Below are positions 48,826 through 57,633 of a DNA stretch of 64,000 nucleotides, piece by piece (positions within the stretch are counted from its first letter, which is position 1; each line of letters begins with the position of its first letter). The notes under the pieces were generated by a model. The model saw nothing but the letters and a program-made list of their open reading frames with translations, was not told the DNA's origin and ran no database searches. Position numbers and translations under genes: made by a program. The stretch lies in the NCBI RefSeq assembly GCF_022549495.1, contig NZ_JAKZGD010000013.1:40500-104499 (forward strand). Direction: 5' to 3'. This stretch comes from Acinetobacter sp. ANC 4805. Its GTDB lineage: Bacteria; Pseudomonadota; Gammaproteobacteria; Pseudomonadales; Moraxellaceae.

Positions 48826-49584
48826 CTAGCAACGTGGGTGACTACTATCACAACCAAACATCATAATTTTACCTTGTAAGGCAAGATTACCATTCATCCG
48901 CATTCCAACAAATCCTGTTTCTTTCCCTTGATCATATAAAGAATTAGGGGCAGTAGTTGCATCATATGTTGTTGCTTTTAAATATCCATATCCACTAGTT
49001 GGTGGCGTACTCGGTGTCCCTTCAACTACTTTACCACTTGCATCGATATAACTTGTAAAGTCATCTTGTTCAATCGCAAGTGCGTTGTAACCAAAATTTC
49101 TCACTAAAATTGGTAAGCTTGCATCAAGACTCAGTTGAATAGCAGGTTTAATTTGATCAAGACCGCCATCATTTTTATAAACTAAATCAACACCGTCTAA
49201 TCCTAATTTTTGAATATCGACAGTACCTTGAATGCCTTTAAAAACTAACCATAATTTTCGAGCAGGATTTCCAGCAGTTGGATCACTTTCAGGTACATCC
49301 CAAAAAGTATTCCCCCCTTGAACACGACTATTAACAAACCGCTTATTCACCGAAATACCTAAATGACAAAAACCTAAACCAGTATTACCGTTCGCTGTTT
49401 TATCGCAAGCACCACCAACACCATCATCAAATTGATAAGTACTCGTATGATTTAATGAAAATTTTAATGACAAATCCGCTCCAGCCTGGCCTTCAACTTC
49501 TCTTAGAGCCTGACTGTCTAAAGTTTTTAATTCAGCATGAGCAATACTTGTACTGAATAAGAGCAAAACCATCATTTTCTTCAT
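48826..49584 (-). CDS. Exported motif-bearing protein (cluster gene 3)
   Basis: The 252-residue product begins MKKMMVLLLFSTSIAHAELK. A short signal peptide ends at AHA, then LKTLDSQALREVEGQAGADL carries the shared motif. The mature protein has two Cys pairs (CDKTANGNTGLGFC and a C-terminal CDSSHPRC) and a DIQKLGLDGVDLVYKN beta segment. The start is ATG 49584, 7 nt after AAAGGA; the frame is open further upstream without a better start. It lies 77 bp downstream of cluster gene 2. Confidence 0.72.
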   Translation of the reverse strand: MKKMMVLLLFSTSIAHAELKTLDSQALREVEGQAGADLSLKFSLNHTSTYQFDDGVGGACDKTANGNTGLGFCHLGISVNKRFVNSRVQGGNTFWDVPESDPTAGNPARKLWLVFKGIQGTVDIQKLGLDGVDLVYKNDGGLDQIKPAIQLSLDASLPILVRNFGYNALAIEQDDFTSYIDASGKVVEGTPSTPPTSGYGYLKATTYDATTAPNSLYDQGKETGFVGMRMNGNLALQGKIMMFGCDSSHPRC

Positions 49585-49661
49585 TATAATATCCTTTAAT
49601 TTATAGCATCCCAAAACAGCTATTACTTAGTAATCTACGATTTCCTTCCCGAAAATAGACA

Positions 49662-51155
49662 TCAACAAGCGTTTAACCCACCCCAACAGTTGAATGAGAA
49701 ATTTTGGTTGGTTAATTTAAGGTTACTAATATTTAAATTTAAAGCACTATCTTTTAAGTCAATATTACCGATATTCACCGTTAAATCTCCCGACCCTAAT
49801 AAACCTCCAAGATCACTGGTATTTGCTTCATTGCCACCACCACGACGTAGGTAATAAGAAACAGAACTCGCAATTTGTGGAAAAAGTGGAGAAATATCAA
49901 TTGGATCTTGCGGAATTACATAACCAATATTCACAGGGTCAGCAAATGACATCCACCATCCTTTCTGCGCTACATCATCCGATTTCGCCCCTGGCCACTG
50001 TAATGCTTGCTGCTGTAAAGACAAAGAAAACGGTGAGTTAATTGGTAAATTATGAATTAAGCCTAAAGACTGATTTAAATTTAAATTTGCAGTGATGTTT
50101 GAAATTTGTCCATTCATATACACATTTTGGAAAACATCTCCCTCCTGAGCAATAAGACAGGAAATTCCATAACATCTTGTTACCGTTGCTTCAACTCGAC
50201 CGCCCTGTGTATAAATCCCTGTCGGCTCTTGATAAGTAGAATCGTGTGGACCACTTGAGTTATATTGCACAGACCCATTCACAGGGTAGTTTGCATCACC
50301 AGGTCCACCTACATAGATATTTGGAACCTTTACTGGAGCTGATAAAACTTTAGATTTTGCTCGAGTTTCATTCACCAAAATTGCAGGAATTTCAAAGTAG
50401 TTATTATTAATCTGTGGGATATTAAAACCACCAGCAGAGGTTTTAAAGTCAGCACCATTCAAACCTAATGCAGTTAAAGCACCTGTAATCACCAAATCAT
50501 TTGGATTTAAATAGGTACCATACAAATTATCTCTGGTAGCGGCTGTCGTTGCATATCCCTTAATAATTCCTGAACTATCGGATTGAACTTTCATATAGCC
50601 TGAAATGGTATTAATACCATTGGGAGAACTTGAGTTCTCTGTACCTGCGGTTAATAAACCTATCGCTTTCTCCGCACTTAAACGGAATCCAACAACTTGA
50701 CGCATAGAAGCAGACTCAGGATTTTTAACTGCAAATTCAATAAATGGATTGGTTATTTTTGCCGAAGAAGCAGCTCGCTCTTCATTCGTCATAGCAACAG
50801 GCTTACCATTACTATCTACTTTTAAACCACTTAGACTTAAATTCTCAATATCAATATCACAATCGCCAATACCATTCACACCACCACAACCTAATTGCAA
50901 TCTTTTAATATTGGCATTTAATTCAATTTCAGCTTCCATACCTAATTTATAGAAACCAATATCTTTGCTACTTCCTGAACGGTTCGATTCCAAGTTCTTA
51001 GTATCGACAGGTGAAATATAAGACAGACTCATCAATGCTTGACCCTGTACTTTTGATAACTCATCGTCAGTCAAATCAACCATTGAAGATGCGTATAGCC
51101 CTTGACTAACTAAAACAGTAACAATACTAAAGCCCAAAACATTAAAATTAAACAT
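49662..51155 (-). CDS. Exported motif-bearing protein (cluster gene 2)
   Basis: The 497-residue product has a signal peptide ending near GLYASS, followed by MVDLTDDELSKVQGQALMSL. Three Cys pairs lie in CGGVNGIGDC, CYGISC and a final CWGGLNAC. The C-terminus holds repeated short beta elements (DLTVNIGNIDLKDSALNL, NISNLKLTNQNFSF) like those of the other members. It starts 13 bp downstream of cluster gene 1. No homologue with a known function comes to mind. Confidence 0.72.
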   Translation of the reverse strand: MFNFNVLGFSIVTVLVSQGLYASSMVDLTDDELSKVQGQALMSLSYISPVDTKNLESNRSGSSKDIGFYKLGMEAEIELNANIKRLQLGCGGVNGIGDCDIDIENLSLSGLKVDSNGKPVAMTNEERAASSAKITNPFIEFAVKNPESASMRQVVGFRLSAEKAIGLLTAGTENSSSPNGINTISGYMKVQSDSSGIIKGYATTAATRDNLYGTYLNPNDLVITGALTALGLNGADFKTSAGGFNIPQINNNYFEIPAILVNETRAKSKVLSAPVKVPNIYVGGPGDANYPVNGSVQYNSSGPHDSTYQEPTGIYTQGGRVEATVTRCYGISCLIAQEGDVFQNVYMNGQISNITANLNLNQSLGLIHNLPINSPFSLSLQQQALQWPGAKSDDVAQKGWWMSFADPVNIGYVIPQDPIDISPLFPQIASSVSYYLRRGGGNEANTSDLGGLLGSGDLTVNIGNIDLKDSALNLNISNLKLTNQNFSFNCWGGLNAC

Positions 51156-51168
51156 AATGACTCCTGTC

Positions 51169-53730
51169 TTATAATCCCTTCGTTGTAATTTTTAAATGCT
51201 GTATTAATAAACCGTCAATCACAGCTGAACCAAAGTTATTTAATGCCGATGGATTCACACCACCTGTCACAGCCGTTGGCACAATATCAGAAGAGATAGC
51301 AGTTGAAGATCCTAAACCAGAACCATATGCGACAGCTGCCTGTCCACCCGCAACTCTAAACCAAGGTGCATTTGCACGTGTTCCATACGTCCAGTTTGTA
51401 TTATTTACATGTGTTGGCGTTGGTGTATTAGAACTCCCACCATTATTTACCGCACTTAAACGAGACAATCCATATAACCCACCTGTTGTGGTACTACCAG
51501 AACTACCATTACATGCACCACCAGATTCACCAGGCCAACAGTCATCGGCACCACGCTGACCACTGCCAGGGTTAGCCATGCTATTCCCCACAATCTGATT
51601 CACATTGGTAACAGTCGCAGGATAACCGTTTCCTGTACCACCAGTACCCAATGCTGCTCCGTTATACCAAGTTAAACAGTCTGTTGTAGTATTAGTACAA
51701 TAACGAGCATAAGTACCATCATCATTACCGAAAATTTTATTGCCACTGGCATCAACGTTGGTTAAATAAACCCAATCAACATGATTACCAGAAGTGTTAT
51801 ACCAACGATCTGTAGACGATGAACAACCACTAATCCAAGTATAATTACAAGAAATTGAAGCTTGACCATATGGATCGGCTCTAGTCGCTGTTCCACCGCC
51901 GCCAAACCCACCAGCACCATTAGAAACCGTGAGTCTATAACGATCTGTCACAATATAACTGGTATCAACACGTTGCTGACGTTGTTGATATTGAGCTTCT
52001 TTGAAAATCTGAGTCCCTGAAATATTTGTTCTATTTTGTGGTGTTCCAAAAAATATCCCCAATGCTTCAACACTACTATCCGCAACTAGAGTTTGCCCGC
52101 CATCATTACTCTTCACCGTACCAAAACTAATACTACTATGTGTTGCAAGTTTTTTACCGGCTAAAGCTGTAGATGAATAATCATTCAGAGCTGATCCACC
52201 CTGATACCCTGCAACAGTTGAACTACCACATTGGTAAACATTACAGGTTGAGCCATAGTAAGTTACACCTGCATCGCCCGTATCACCTGCATAGCGAGTA
52301 TAAATTTTGGTATAAATTTCTTGTTTATTTGGAATCCGAGCTATTTCTAAACTAAAATTCTTCCCATCGGAACCAAAAACAACAGGTTGATAAAGCGAAC
52401 CTAAGACCAAGTTTATATTTGGGTTATAAATAAAAATACCATCATCAGCAGCGAAAGTTGGCGCATTTCCACCACCCAAAGCAGGTGTTGACAATAAACC
52501 AGTATTTGTAGTTTCTCTTGTACTCAATCGTAAAACATTACTTCCATTTGGATCTGGTGCAGTCCATGATGCGCCAGAAACTGTGTCTTTAACAGCTCGA
52601 TCTCTATAACGGAATTGACAAGCCACCGAACCAAATTGCACACCACCTGCATTACAGCCACCAGCAGAACCATTATCTCCGCCCAAAATACTGGTATTGG
52701 CATACGTATTCCATACATCTGTACTCGACCAACCAGCCGATCCAGCTGTTGCATTTCGATCGGTATTATATGTTCTTGAAGACACACCCGCATTATAGGT
52801 TGCTTTTACATTCGCTGCATCACCACTATTAAAACGCAATATTCCAGAAGCACCTAATGTATTATTATAGAATTTACTCATTCCATTATTTATACCAGTA
52901 TCACCAGATAATCCAACTCCGCCTAAAGTTTGAAAGAGCTGAAGGTTACTACCATTTACACTAAAATTATTCCAAATCGCTTGTAAACGTAAACGATTTT
53001 CACGTGGAATTTGGGTTGTATTGACTGAACTTGTATTGCGCGTACAACCATTCAAACAGAATTGATTGGCATCCCCTTCAATTTTACTTGGATCTCGCAC
53101 AAAAGCATCAGCCCATAAACCTAATTTGAGTTTATAAGCATCTAAGCCTGTATCAGACGTCAATGCTGCAATATTTTCATTATAAAGAGGTGCTTCTACA
53201 GAGAGATAGGTCACCGAACTTTTTGATGTACCGCCATTTGTACCACTTACATAAAAATCAGGCACATTATAAGCAGTACTTGCTTTTAACAACCAAGGGT
53301 TACTTGCTGTTCCCCAACTTTTGATGCTTGCATTCGCAGCCGTACTTGCTATTCTAGTATTGGTATTATTATCTGATTTAGAAACAGCCAAGCCATATAG
53401 GAATAAATCGGCTTTACCAGCGCCAGCTGTACTTGCTTCTGAAGTTAATGGACCAACAGGAATATAACGAATATAACCCGTATCATTTAAACGATCATCC
53501 GCATTGCCTGCAATTCCATCAGTTCCAGCTAAAGGCGTAGCTTCGTTAGCACCTGCGCCACGGAAAATCATATAAGTATCTTGGGGGAGTAATGCAATCC
53601 CCTCACCTGTGGTTTCACTTAAACCATCATCAGATAATTCCTGCAATGCAAAAACTGATTGACTTAAGCATAAACCAATCAAAGTTGCTAATACAGTTTT
53701 TTGAAATGATACCGTATGAAGTGTAGTCAT
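51169..53730 (-). CDS. Large exported motif-bearing protein (cluster gene 1)
   Basis: The 853-residue product starts MTTLHTVSFQKTVLATLIGL. The signal peptide ends at VFA, then LQELSDDGLSETTGEGIALL carries the shared motif, with GE instead of GQ. Twelve mature cysteines form six close pairs, for example CLNGC, CNVYQC and CWPGESGGAC. The remainder is Gly, Asn, Ser and Thr-rich beta sequence, with no recognisable enzyme motif or C-terminal barrel. It is the first gene of the cluster. Its ATG has GGAAGG 5 nt upstream, behind a leader of about 130 nt with two inverted repeats. Confidence 0.72.
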   Translation of the reverse strand: MTTLHTVSFQKTVLATLIGLCLSQSVFALQELSDDGLSETTGEGIALLPQDTYMIFRGAGANEATPLAGTDGIAGNADDRLNDTGYIRYIPVGPLTSEASTAGAGKADLFLYGLAVSKSDNNTNTRIASTAANASIKSWGTASNPWLLKASTAYNVPDFYVSGTNGGTSKSSVTYLSVEAPLYNENIAALTSDTGLDAYKLKLGLWADAFVRDPSKIEGDANQFCLNGCTRNTSSVNTTQIPRENRLRLQAIWNNFSVNGSNLQLFQTLGGVGLSGDTGINNGMSKFYNNTLGASGILRFNSGDAANVKATYNAGVSSRTYNTDRNATAGSAGWSSTDVWNTYANTSILGGDNGSAGGCNAGGVQFGSVACQFRYRDRAVKDTVSGASWTAPDPNGSNVLRLSTRETTNTGLLSTPALGGGNAPTFAADDGIFIYNPNINLVLGSLYQPVVFGSDGKNFSLEIARIPNKQEIYTKIYTRYAGDTGDAGVTYYGSTCNVYQCGSSTVAGYQGGSALNDYSSTALAGKKLATHSSISFGTVKSNDGGQTLVADSSVEALGIFFGTPQNRTNISGTQIFKEAQYQQRQQRVDTSYIVTDRYRLTVSNGAGGFGGGGTATRADPYGQASISCNYTWISGCSSSTDRWYNTSGNHVDWVYLTNVDASGNKIFGNDDGTYARYCTNTTTDCLTWYNGAALGTGGTGNGYPATVTNVNQIVGNSMANPGSGQRGADDCWPGESGGACNGSSGSTTTGGLYGLSRLSAVNNGGSSNTPTPTHVNNTNWTYGTRANAPWFRVAGGQAAVAYGSGLGSSTAISSDIVPTAVTGGVNPSALNNFGSAVIDGLLIQHLKITTKGL

Positions 53731-53866
53731 CTTGACCTTCCCATTACGCGATGCTCCGCACCATCGTTATTTTTCTAACTTCCTTTTGAGTGATTCCCTA
53801 AACGAGAAACTGCTATCCAAACATCACTCAAACGTAGGTAATTTTACCCACATAAATTCATTCTTT
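53731..53866 (-). promoter_or_regulatory. Structured leader of the five-gene secreted-protein cluster
   Basis: The mRNA leader would contain a 10-bp inverted repeat with a 28-nt loop: TTTGAGTGAT (53823-53832 as complement) pairing with ATCACTCAAA (53785-53794). A small hairpin (CGATG...CATCG) lies nearer the start codon. At 53837-53848 lies the 12-bp palindrome GGTAATTTTACC, next to the promoter. An operator and a folded 5' leader are both plausible; neither is tested. Confidence 0.5.
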
Positions 53867-53894
53867 ATTATGCCGATTATTTACACAAATGCAA
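53867..53894 (-). promoter_or_regulatory. Candidate promoter of the five-gene cluster
   Basis: On the minus strand TTGCAT (53889-53894) and CATAAT (53867-53872) are separated by 16 nt. This is the best sigma-70-like pair upstream of 53730. Confidence 0.5.
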
Positions 53895-54007
53895 AATATA
53901 TTAGGTAAATGGATTATTTTCCGATGAATGAATCAAATTTCTAGCACAATTTTTTTTTAAATATATCTATGAATATTATATTGTTAATTTTAAATACATA
54001 ATTTGCA

Positions 54008-54041
54008 TTGCAACAATCAAAATTTATTATGATTGTTGCAA
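54008..54041. terminator. 12-bp inverted repeat downstream of dcd
   Basis: TTGCAACAATCA and TGATTGTTGCAA form a perfect stem with a 10-nt loop, 15 bp after the dcd stop. No long T-run follows on the minus strand, so it might be a weak terminator, an mRNA-stabilising structure or a protein site. Confidence 0.5.
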
Positions 54042-54056
54042 AATGTAAGATAAAAA

Positions 54057-54626
54057 TTATGTTCTTGGTAAAGTAACGCCAGTTTGTCCTTGATATTTAC
54101 CACCACGATCTTTATAAGAGGTTTCACACACTTCATCACTTTCAAAAAATAGCATTTGTGCTACGCCTTCACCAGCATAGATACGCGCTGGTAAATTTGT
54201 TGTATTCGAAAATTCAAGTGTGACATGACCTTCCCATTCTGGTTCTAATGGCGTCACATTCACAATAATGCCACAACGTGCATAGGTTGATTTACCCAAA
54301 CATACCGTTAGGACATTACGAGGAATGCGGAAGTATTCAATGGTACGTGCTAGAGCAAACGAGTTAGGTGGAATAATACAAACATCTGATTCAATATCAA
54401 TAAAGCTTTTATCATCAAAATTTTTCGGATCAACAATTGCAGAGTGAACATTGGTAAAAACTTTAAATTCACGTGCACAACGAACATCATAGCCATAGCT
54501 AGATACCCCATAAGAAATCAATTTTTCCCCGTTTTCATCAAAACGGACTTGATTTTCTGCATAAGGTTCAATCATGCCGTGTTTTTCGCTCATTTCACGA
54601 ATCCAACGATCAGATTTTATTGCCAT
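54057..54626 (-). CDS. dcd: dCTP deaminase
   Basis: The enzyme converts dCTP to dUTP for thymidylate synthesis. The 189-residue product shows the trimer-forming SYGYDVRC, the [31 protein letters not shown] core with the catalytic Glu, and the QMLFFESDE strand. The C-terminal [13 protein letters not shown] closes over the nucleotide. Its length and sequence match the monofunctional proteobacterial enzyme. The gene is alone, with a 12-bp inverted repeat downstream. Confidence 0.96.
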   Translation of the reverse strand: MAIKSDRWIREMSEKHGMIEPYAENQVRFDENGEKLISYGVSSYGYDVRCAREFKVFTNVHSAIVDPKNFDDKSFIDIESDVCIIPPNSFALARTIEYFRIPRNVLTVCLGKSTYARCGIIVNVTPLEPEWEGHVTLEFSNTTNLPARIYAGEGVAQMLFFESDEVCETSYKDRGGKYQGQTGVTLPRT

Positions 54627-54739
54627 GACTTTTATCCAAAATCTAAGTTAATGATTGACGAGTACTTTAACCCAAAATGACATGAATAGAAACAACAGCA
54701 CCCTGCTAGCAAAATGATCTTGAGCCAACAAGGCTATAG

Positions 54740-55333
54740 TTATAAATTAATCAAAGCTGAATAGCTGATCGGAATAGCAAAGCTGACAAGTACAACAGAT
54801 GCTGTTCGTTGTAGTTTAGCCTGAGATAACCATTTGACTTTATTAGTTGCTAATACTGCACCGACAGAAATCCAAAATAAAGCAATCGGAAGAATCATTC
54901 CCACAAAACTACTCATATGAACAATGTATATTTCTTGACTTTTCCATGCTGCTGTTGGAAAAATTGCTGAAGCAAATAATAATGCTTTAGGATTTAATAA
55001 TGTTGCACATAGCAATTCTCTAGGGCGAATTGTAGGTTGATTTAAAACAACTTCTTGGTTTGCTGTACGCCATAGTTTAATTGCAAGGAAAACAATATAG
55101 CCTGCACTTAATAATTTCAAAAATGTGGGTAGCAAAGGTAGCGTTGCTGAAACTTTACCAATCAGCATTCCCCAAGCACTAATTGCAAGAATATAACCAA
55201 TCGCTTCTGCTGGAATCAGTAACAGAGACTTACGCAATCCAACCTGAATACCAGAAGATGCCAGTAAGGTATTTGTTGGACCAGGAGTCAGCAGAATGGT
55301 TATGACTAAACCAATAAAGAACCATGAAATCAT
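54740..55333 (-). CDS. LysE/RhtB family amino-acid exporter
   Basis: The 197-residue membrane protein has six spans. The N-terminal LLTPGPTNTLLASSGIQVGLRKSL carries the conserved PGP-x-N motif of LysE/RhtB transporters. LNPKALLFASAIFP is the second conserved element. Export of an amino acid or a derivative is the usual role; the substrate cannot be named. It stands alone between dcd and a divergent DUF2062 gene. Confidence 0.87.
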   Translation of the reverse strand: MISWFFIGLVITILLTPGPTNTLLASSGIQVGLRKSLLLIPAEAIGYILAISAWGMLIGKVSATLPLLPTFLKLLSAGYIVFLAIKLWRTANQEVVLNQPTIRPRELLCATLLNPKALLFASAIFPTAAWKSQEIYIVHMSSFVGMILPIALFWISVGAVLATNKVKWLSQAKLQRTASVVLVSFAIPISYSALINL

Positions 55334-55643
55334 CGAATGACCTCACTAAAAGATACTCTCAGATTAATCTAATTGTGTATTGATAGCAAAAAATTAACTG
55401 TAAACACTTATGACCAAAGAATATTTAAGCAAATGTTTTCTCTATAGTTTATCAATTACAAGCCCATTCTACTCTAGAGTCATAGTGCAAAATATAGGGG
55501 CTTAAATAGAAGAAATGTAACGTATTTGCAATATTCTATTTTGAGCCGAAATAAACTTTGGTGCTATTTTAAGTTTTCAATAAGTAAATAATGTTATTTT
55601 ATATACATTCGTTCACTTTTTCTTTCAATGTGCTTCTTCGCTT
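55334..55643. other. AT-rich divergent spacer between LysE and DUF2062 genes
   Basis: About 310 bp with no open frame, terminator or convincing operator that I can support. AT-rich blocks close to both starts are the likely promoter positions. Confidence 0.45.
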
Positions 55644-56216
55644 ATGCCTAAGAAATTTTTTAATAAGTGGCTGCCTTCATCAGAGAAAGTCGCTCGTCTA
55701 AAATTTATGAGAATTTTTGGTGAACGTACCTTAAATCCTTTGCTTTGGTATGTGAACCGTCGTTCGATCGCTAAAGCCATGTTTATTGGAACATTTTGGG
55801 GCATATTACCTGTACCCTTTCATAGCCTATTTATTATTCTGACGGTGTTATGGTTTGAAGTGAACTTACCGATTGGACTATGTATGGCATGGTTAACCAA
55901 TCCCCTAACTGTCGTTCCAATTCTTTACTTAGGCTTTTGGTTTGGCACTAAAATTTATCATGTAAATATGATCAATACAGACATGTTATTGGGTGTTCTA
56001 CATCAAATATTGAATTGGCTTAAAAATTTGGGGCATGGTCATATTGATTTTAGTCTTGCAAAGATTTTAGTGTCAGGACTTGTCATTGAAGCGGTATTAT
56101 TTGCGATTAGCTTTTATTTAATTACACATTTACTTTGGCGCTGGAGCGTGGTGAACGCGTGGAAAAAAAGAAAACAAGCTCAGCTCTCAAATCACGAAAT
56201 TAATAAAAGCCTCTAA
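55644..56216 (+). CDS. DUF2062 domain membrane protein
   Basis: The 190-residue protein has the DUF2062 layout. A basic N-terminus and RRSIAKAMFIGTFWGILPVPFHSLFIIL come first. The conserved MAWLTNPLTVVPILYLGFWFGTKI pair of helices follows, then a final membrane span and a basic tail. The family is widespread in proteobacteria, of unknown function, probably in the cell envelope. Its stop codon lies inside the stem of the following terminator, which serves the converging apbC gene as well. Confidence 0.85.
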   Translation: MPKKFFNKWLPSSEKVARLKFMRIFGERTLNPLLWYVNRRSIAKAMFIGTFWGILPVPFHSLFIILTVLWFEVNLPIGLCMAWLTNPLTVVPILYLGFWFGTKIYHVNMINTDMLLGVLHQILNWLKNLGHGHIDFSLAKILVSGLVIEAVLFAISFYLITHLLWRWSVVNAWKKRKQAQLSNHEINKSL

Positions 56217-56235
56217 AATTTATTTAGAGGCTTTT
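56205..56235. terminator. Bidirectional terminator between DUF2062 and apbC
   Basis: A 13-bp perfect stem (AAAAGCCTCTAAA with TTTAGAGGCTTTT) closes over a 5-nt loop. The DUF2062 stop codon (56214-56216) lies in its left arm. Confidence 0.92.
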
Positions 56236-56245
56236 GCATTTAGAG

Positions 56246-57475
56246 TTAGAAAATACGATTTTCATCTCGTTGACGTTTTGGCAGCTTACCCATTTGTTGC
56301 AACACAGCTTGGGCAATATTGAGATAACTTTCTGCCGCTGCATCTTGAGCAATCACACTCGGTTTTCCATTATCCGCATGCTCACGAATCTTCGCATCCA
56401 AAGGTAGACGTCCCAAAAGTGGAATATCGTATTGCTCAGACAATTGATCTCCACCACCAATACCAAAAATCTGTTCTTCATAACCACAATTAGAACAAAT
56501 ATGTGTCGACATATTTTCAATGACACCCAACACAGGAATATTCACTCTATTAAAAAGCTCAATTCCTTTTACAGCATCCATGAGTGCAACATTTTGAGGT
56601 GTCGTCACGATCACTGCACCTGTCACAGGAATACGCTGCGCCAAAGTCAATTGAATATCGCCTGTACCTGGTGGCATATCAATCACTAATACATCTAAAT
56701 CTGGCCATAAGGTTTGATTAAACAGTTGCATCAAAGCACCCGTTGCTTTCGGCCCACGCCAAGCAACAGGTGTATTGTGCGCACCAATTAAATGCCCAAT
56801 TGAAAGTACCGCCATACCATAGGCATCTAAAGGTACAAAATTTTCATTTTCAATTTGTGGCGTACGGCCTGCATTACCCAACATCGTTGGAATACTGGGT
56901 CCATAAATATCTGCGTCTAAAACACCAACCTTTAAACCAAGTTGTTGTAAAGCAAGTGCAAGGTTCACTGTTGTCGTTGATTTACCAACGCCACCTTTAC
57001 CTGACGACACCAAAATTACATTCTGAATACGAGGGTGTGCAGCAACATCACGTTGTTGTGGCGCAGCTTTTTGAATAGGTGGATTATTGGGGTCAACTTC
57101 AGCTTTAGGCGATGCATCCATCACTGGGGGTAAATTGCTATTTTCAGCTTTGGGTTTAGATGAACAGCTATGACCTGCTTCACCATGCGCTGCATGTTTT
57201 TGTTGAATAATATGTAAATTTAACTCTTGGATACCGCATTTTTCCAGAGCTTCAGCGAGTTCATCGTGAATCTGTTGTAAATGGTCTTTTTCTTGAGGGA
57301 ACGTATTGATCGTGAGTTGTAAAATTCGACCTTGCACATTGACTTGACTGATACGATCTTTCAAACCATTTTCAGAGTGTGGCAGTACATAATTTTGTAA
57401 AACGGTTTGAATCTCGTCTTCCTTCACTTCTTGTGCTGGTGAAAAAACAGATTTTAAGGAAGAAAGCCACGACAT
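56246..57475 (-). CDS. apbC: Iron-sulfur cluster carrier protein ApbC/Mrp
   Basis: This P-loop ATPase carries [4Fe-4S] clusters to target proteins. The 409-residue product has an N-terminal MIP18-like DUF59 domain (about 1-95), a Pro/Lys-rich linker, then the deviant Walker A GKGGVGKST at 159-167. The switch DMPPGTGDIQLTLAQ and the cluster-binding C-x2-C in HICSNCGYEEQIFG are also visible. The linker carries an extra HAAHGEAGHSC segment. It is a single gene, terminated jointly with the converging DUF2062 gene. Confidence 0.93.
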   Translation of the reverse strand: MSWLSSLKSVFSPAQEVKEDEIQTVLQNYVLPHSENGLKDRISQVNVQGRILQLTINTFPQEKDHLQQIHDELAEALEKCGIQELNLHIIQQKHAAHGEAGHSCSSKPKAENSNLPPVMDASPKAEVDPNNPPIQKAAPQQRDVAAHPRIQNVILVSSGKGGVGKSTTTVNLALALQQLGLKVGVLDADIYGPSIPTMLGNAGRTPQIENENFVPLDAYGMAVLSIGHLIGAHNTPVAWRGPKATGALMQLFNQTLWPDLDVLVIDMPPGTGDIQLTLAQRIPVTGAVIVTTPQNVALMDAVKGIELFNRVNIPVLGVIENMSTHICSNCGYEEQIFGIGGGDQLSEQYDIPLLGRLPLDAKIREHADNGKPSVIAQDAAAESYLNIAQAVLQQMGKLPKRQRDENRIF

Positions 57476-57633
57476 TTTATTTACTCCAAAAACAGATGAT
57501 CAACATATCACTGAATTTGGCTAGTTTATCAGTATTGAAGATACGACGCTCATATCAGAGAAGATAATTACTCATTTTTATAGCAATTTTCTTCTCTCAA
57601 TATAAGCGTGAATTGTTAAAACGAATTCAAAAA

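Noticed and set aside
55334..55643. Possible small RNA or gene in the LysE/DUF2062 spacer
   Set aside because: No promoter-terminator pair or open frame with a ribosome-binding site could be supported.
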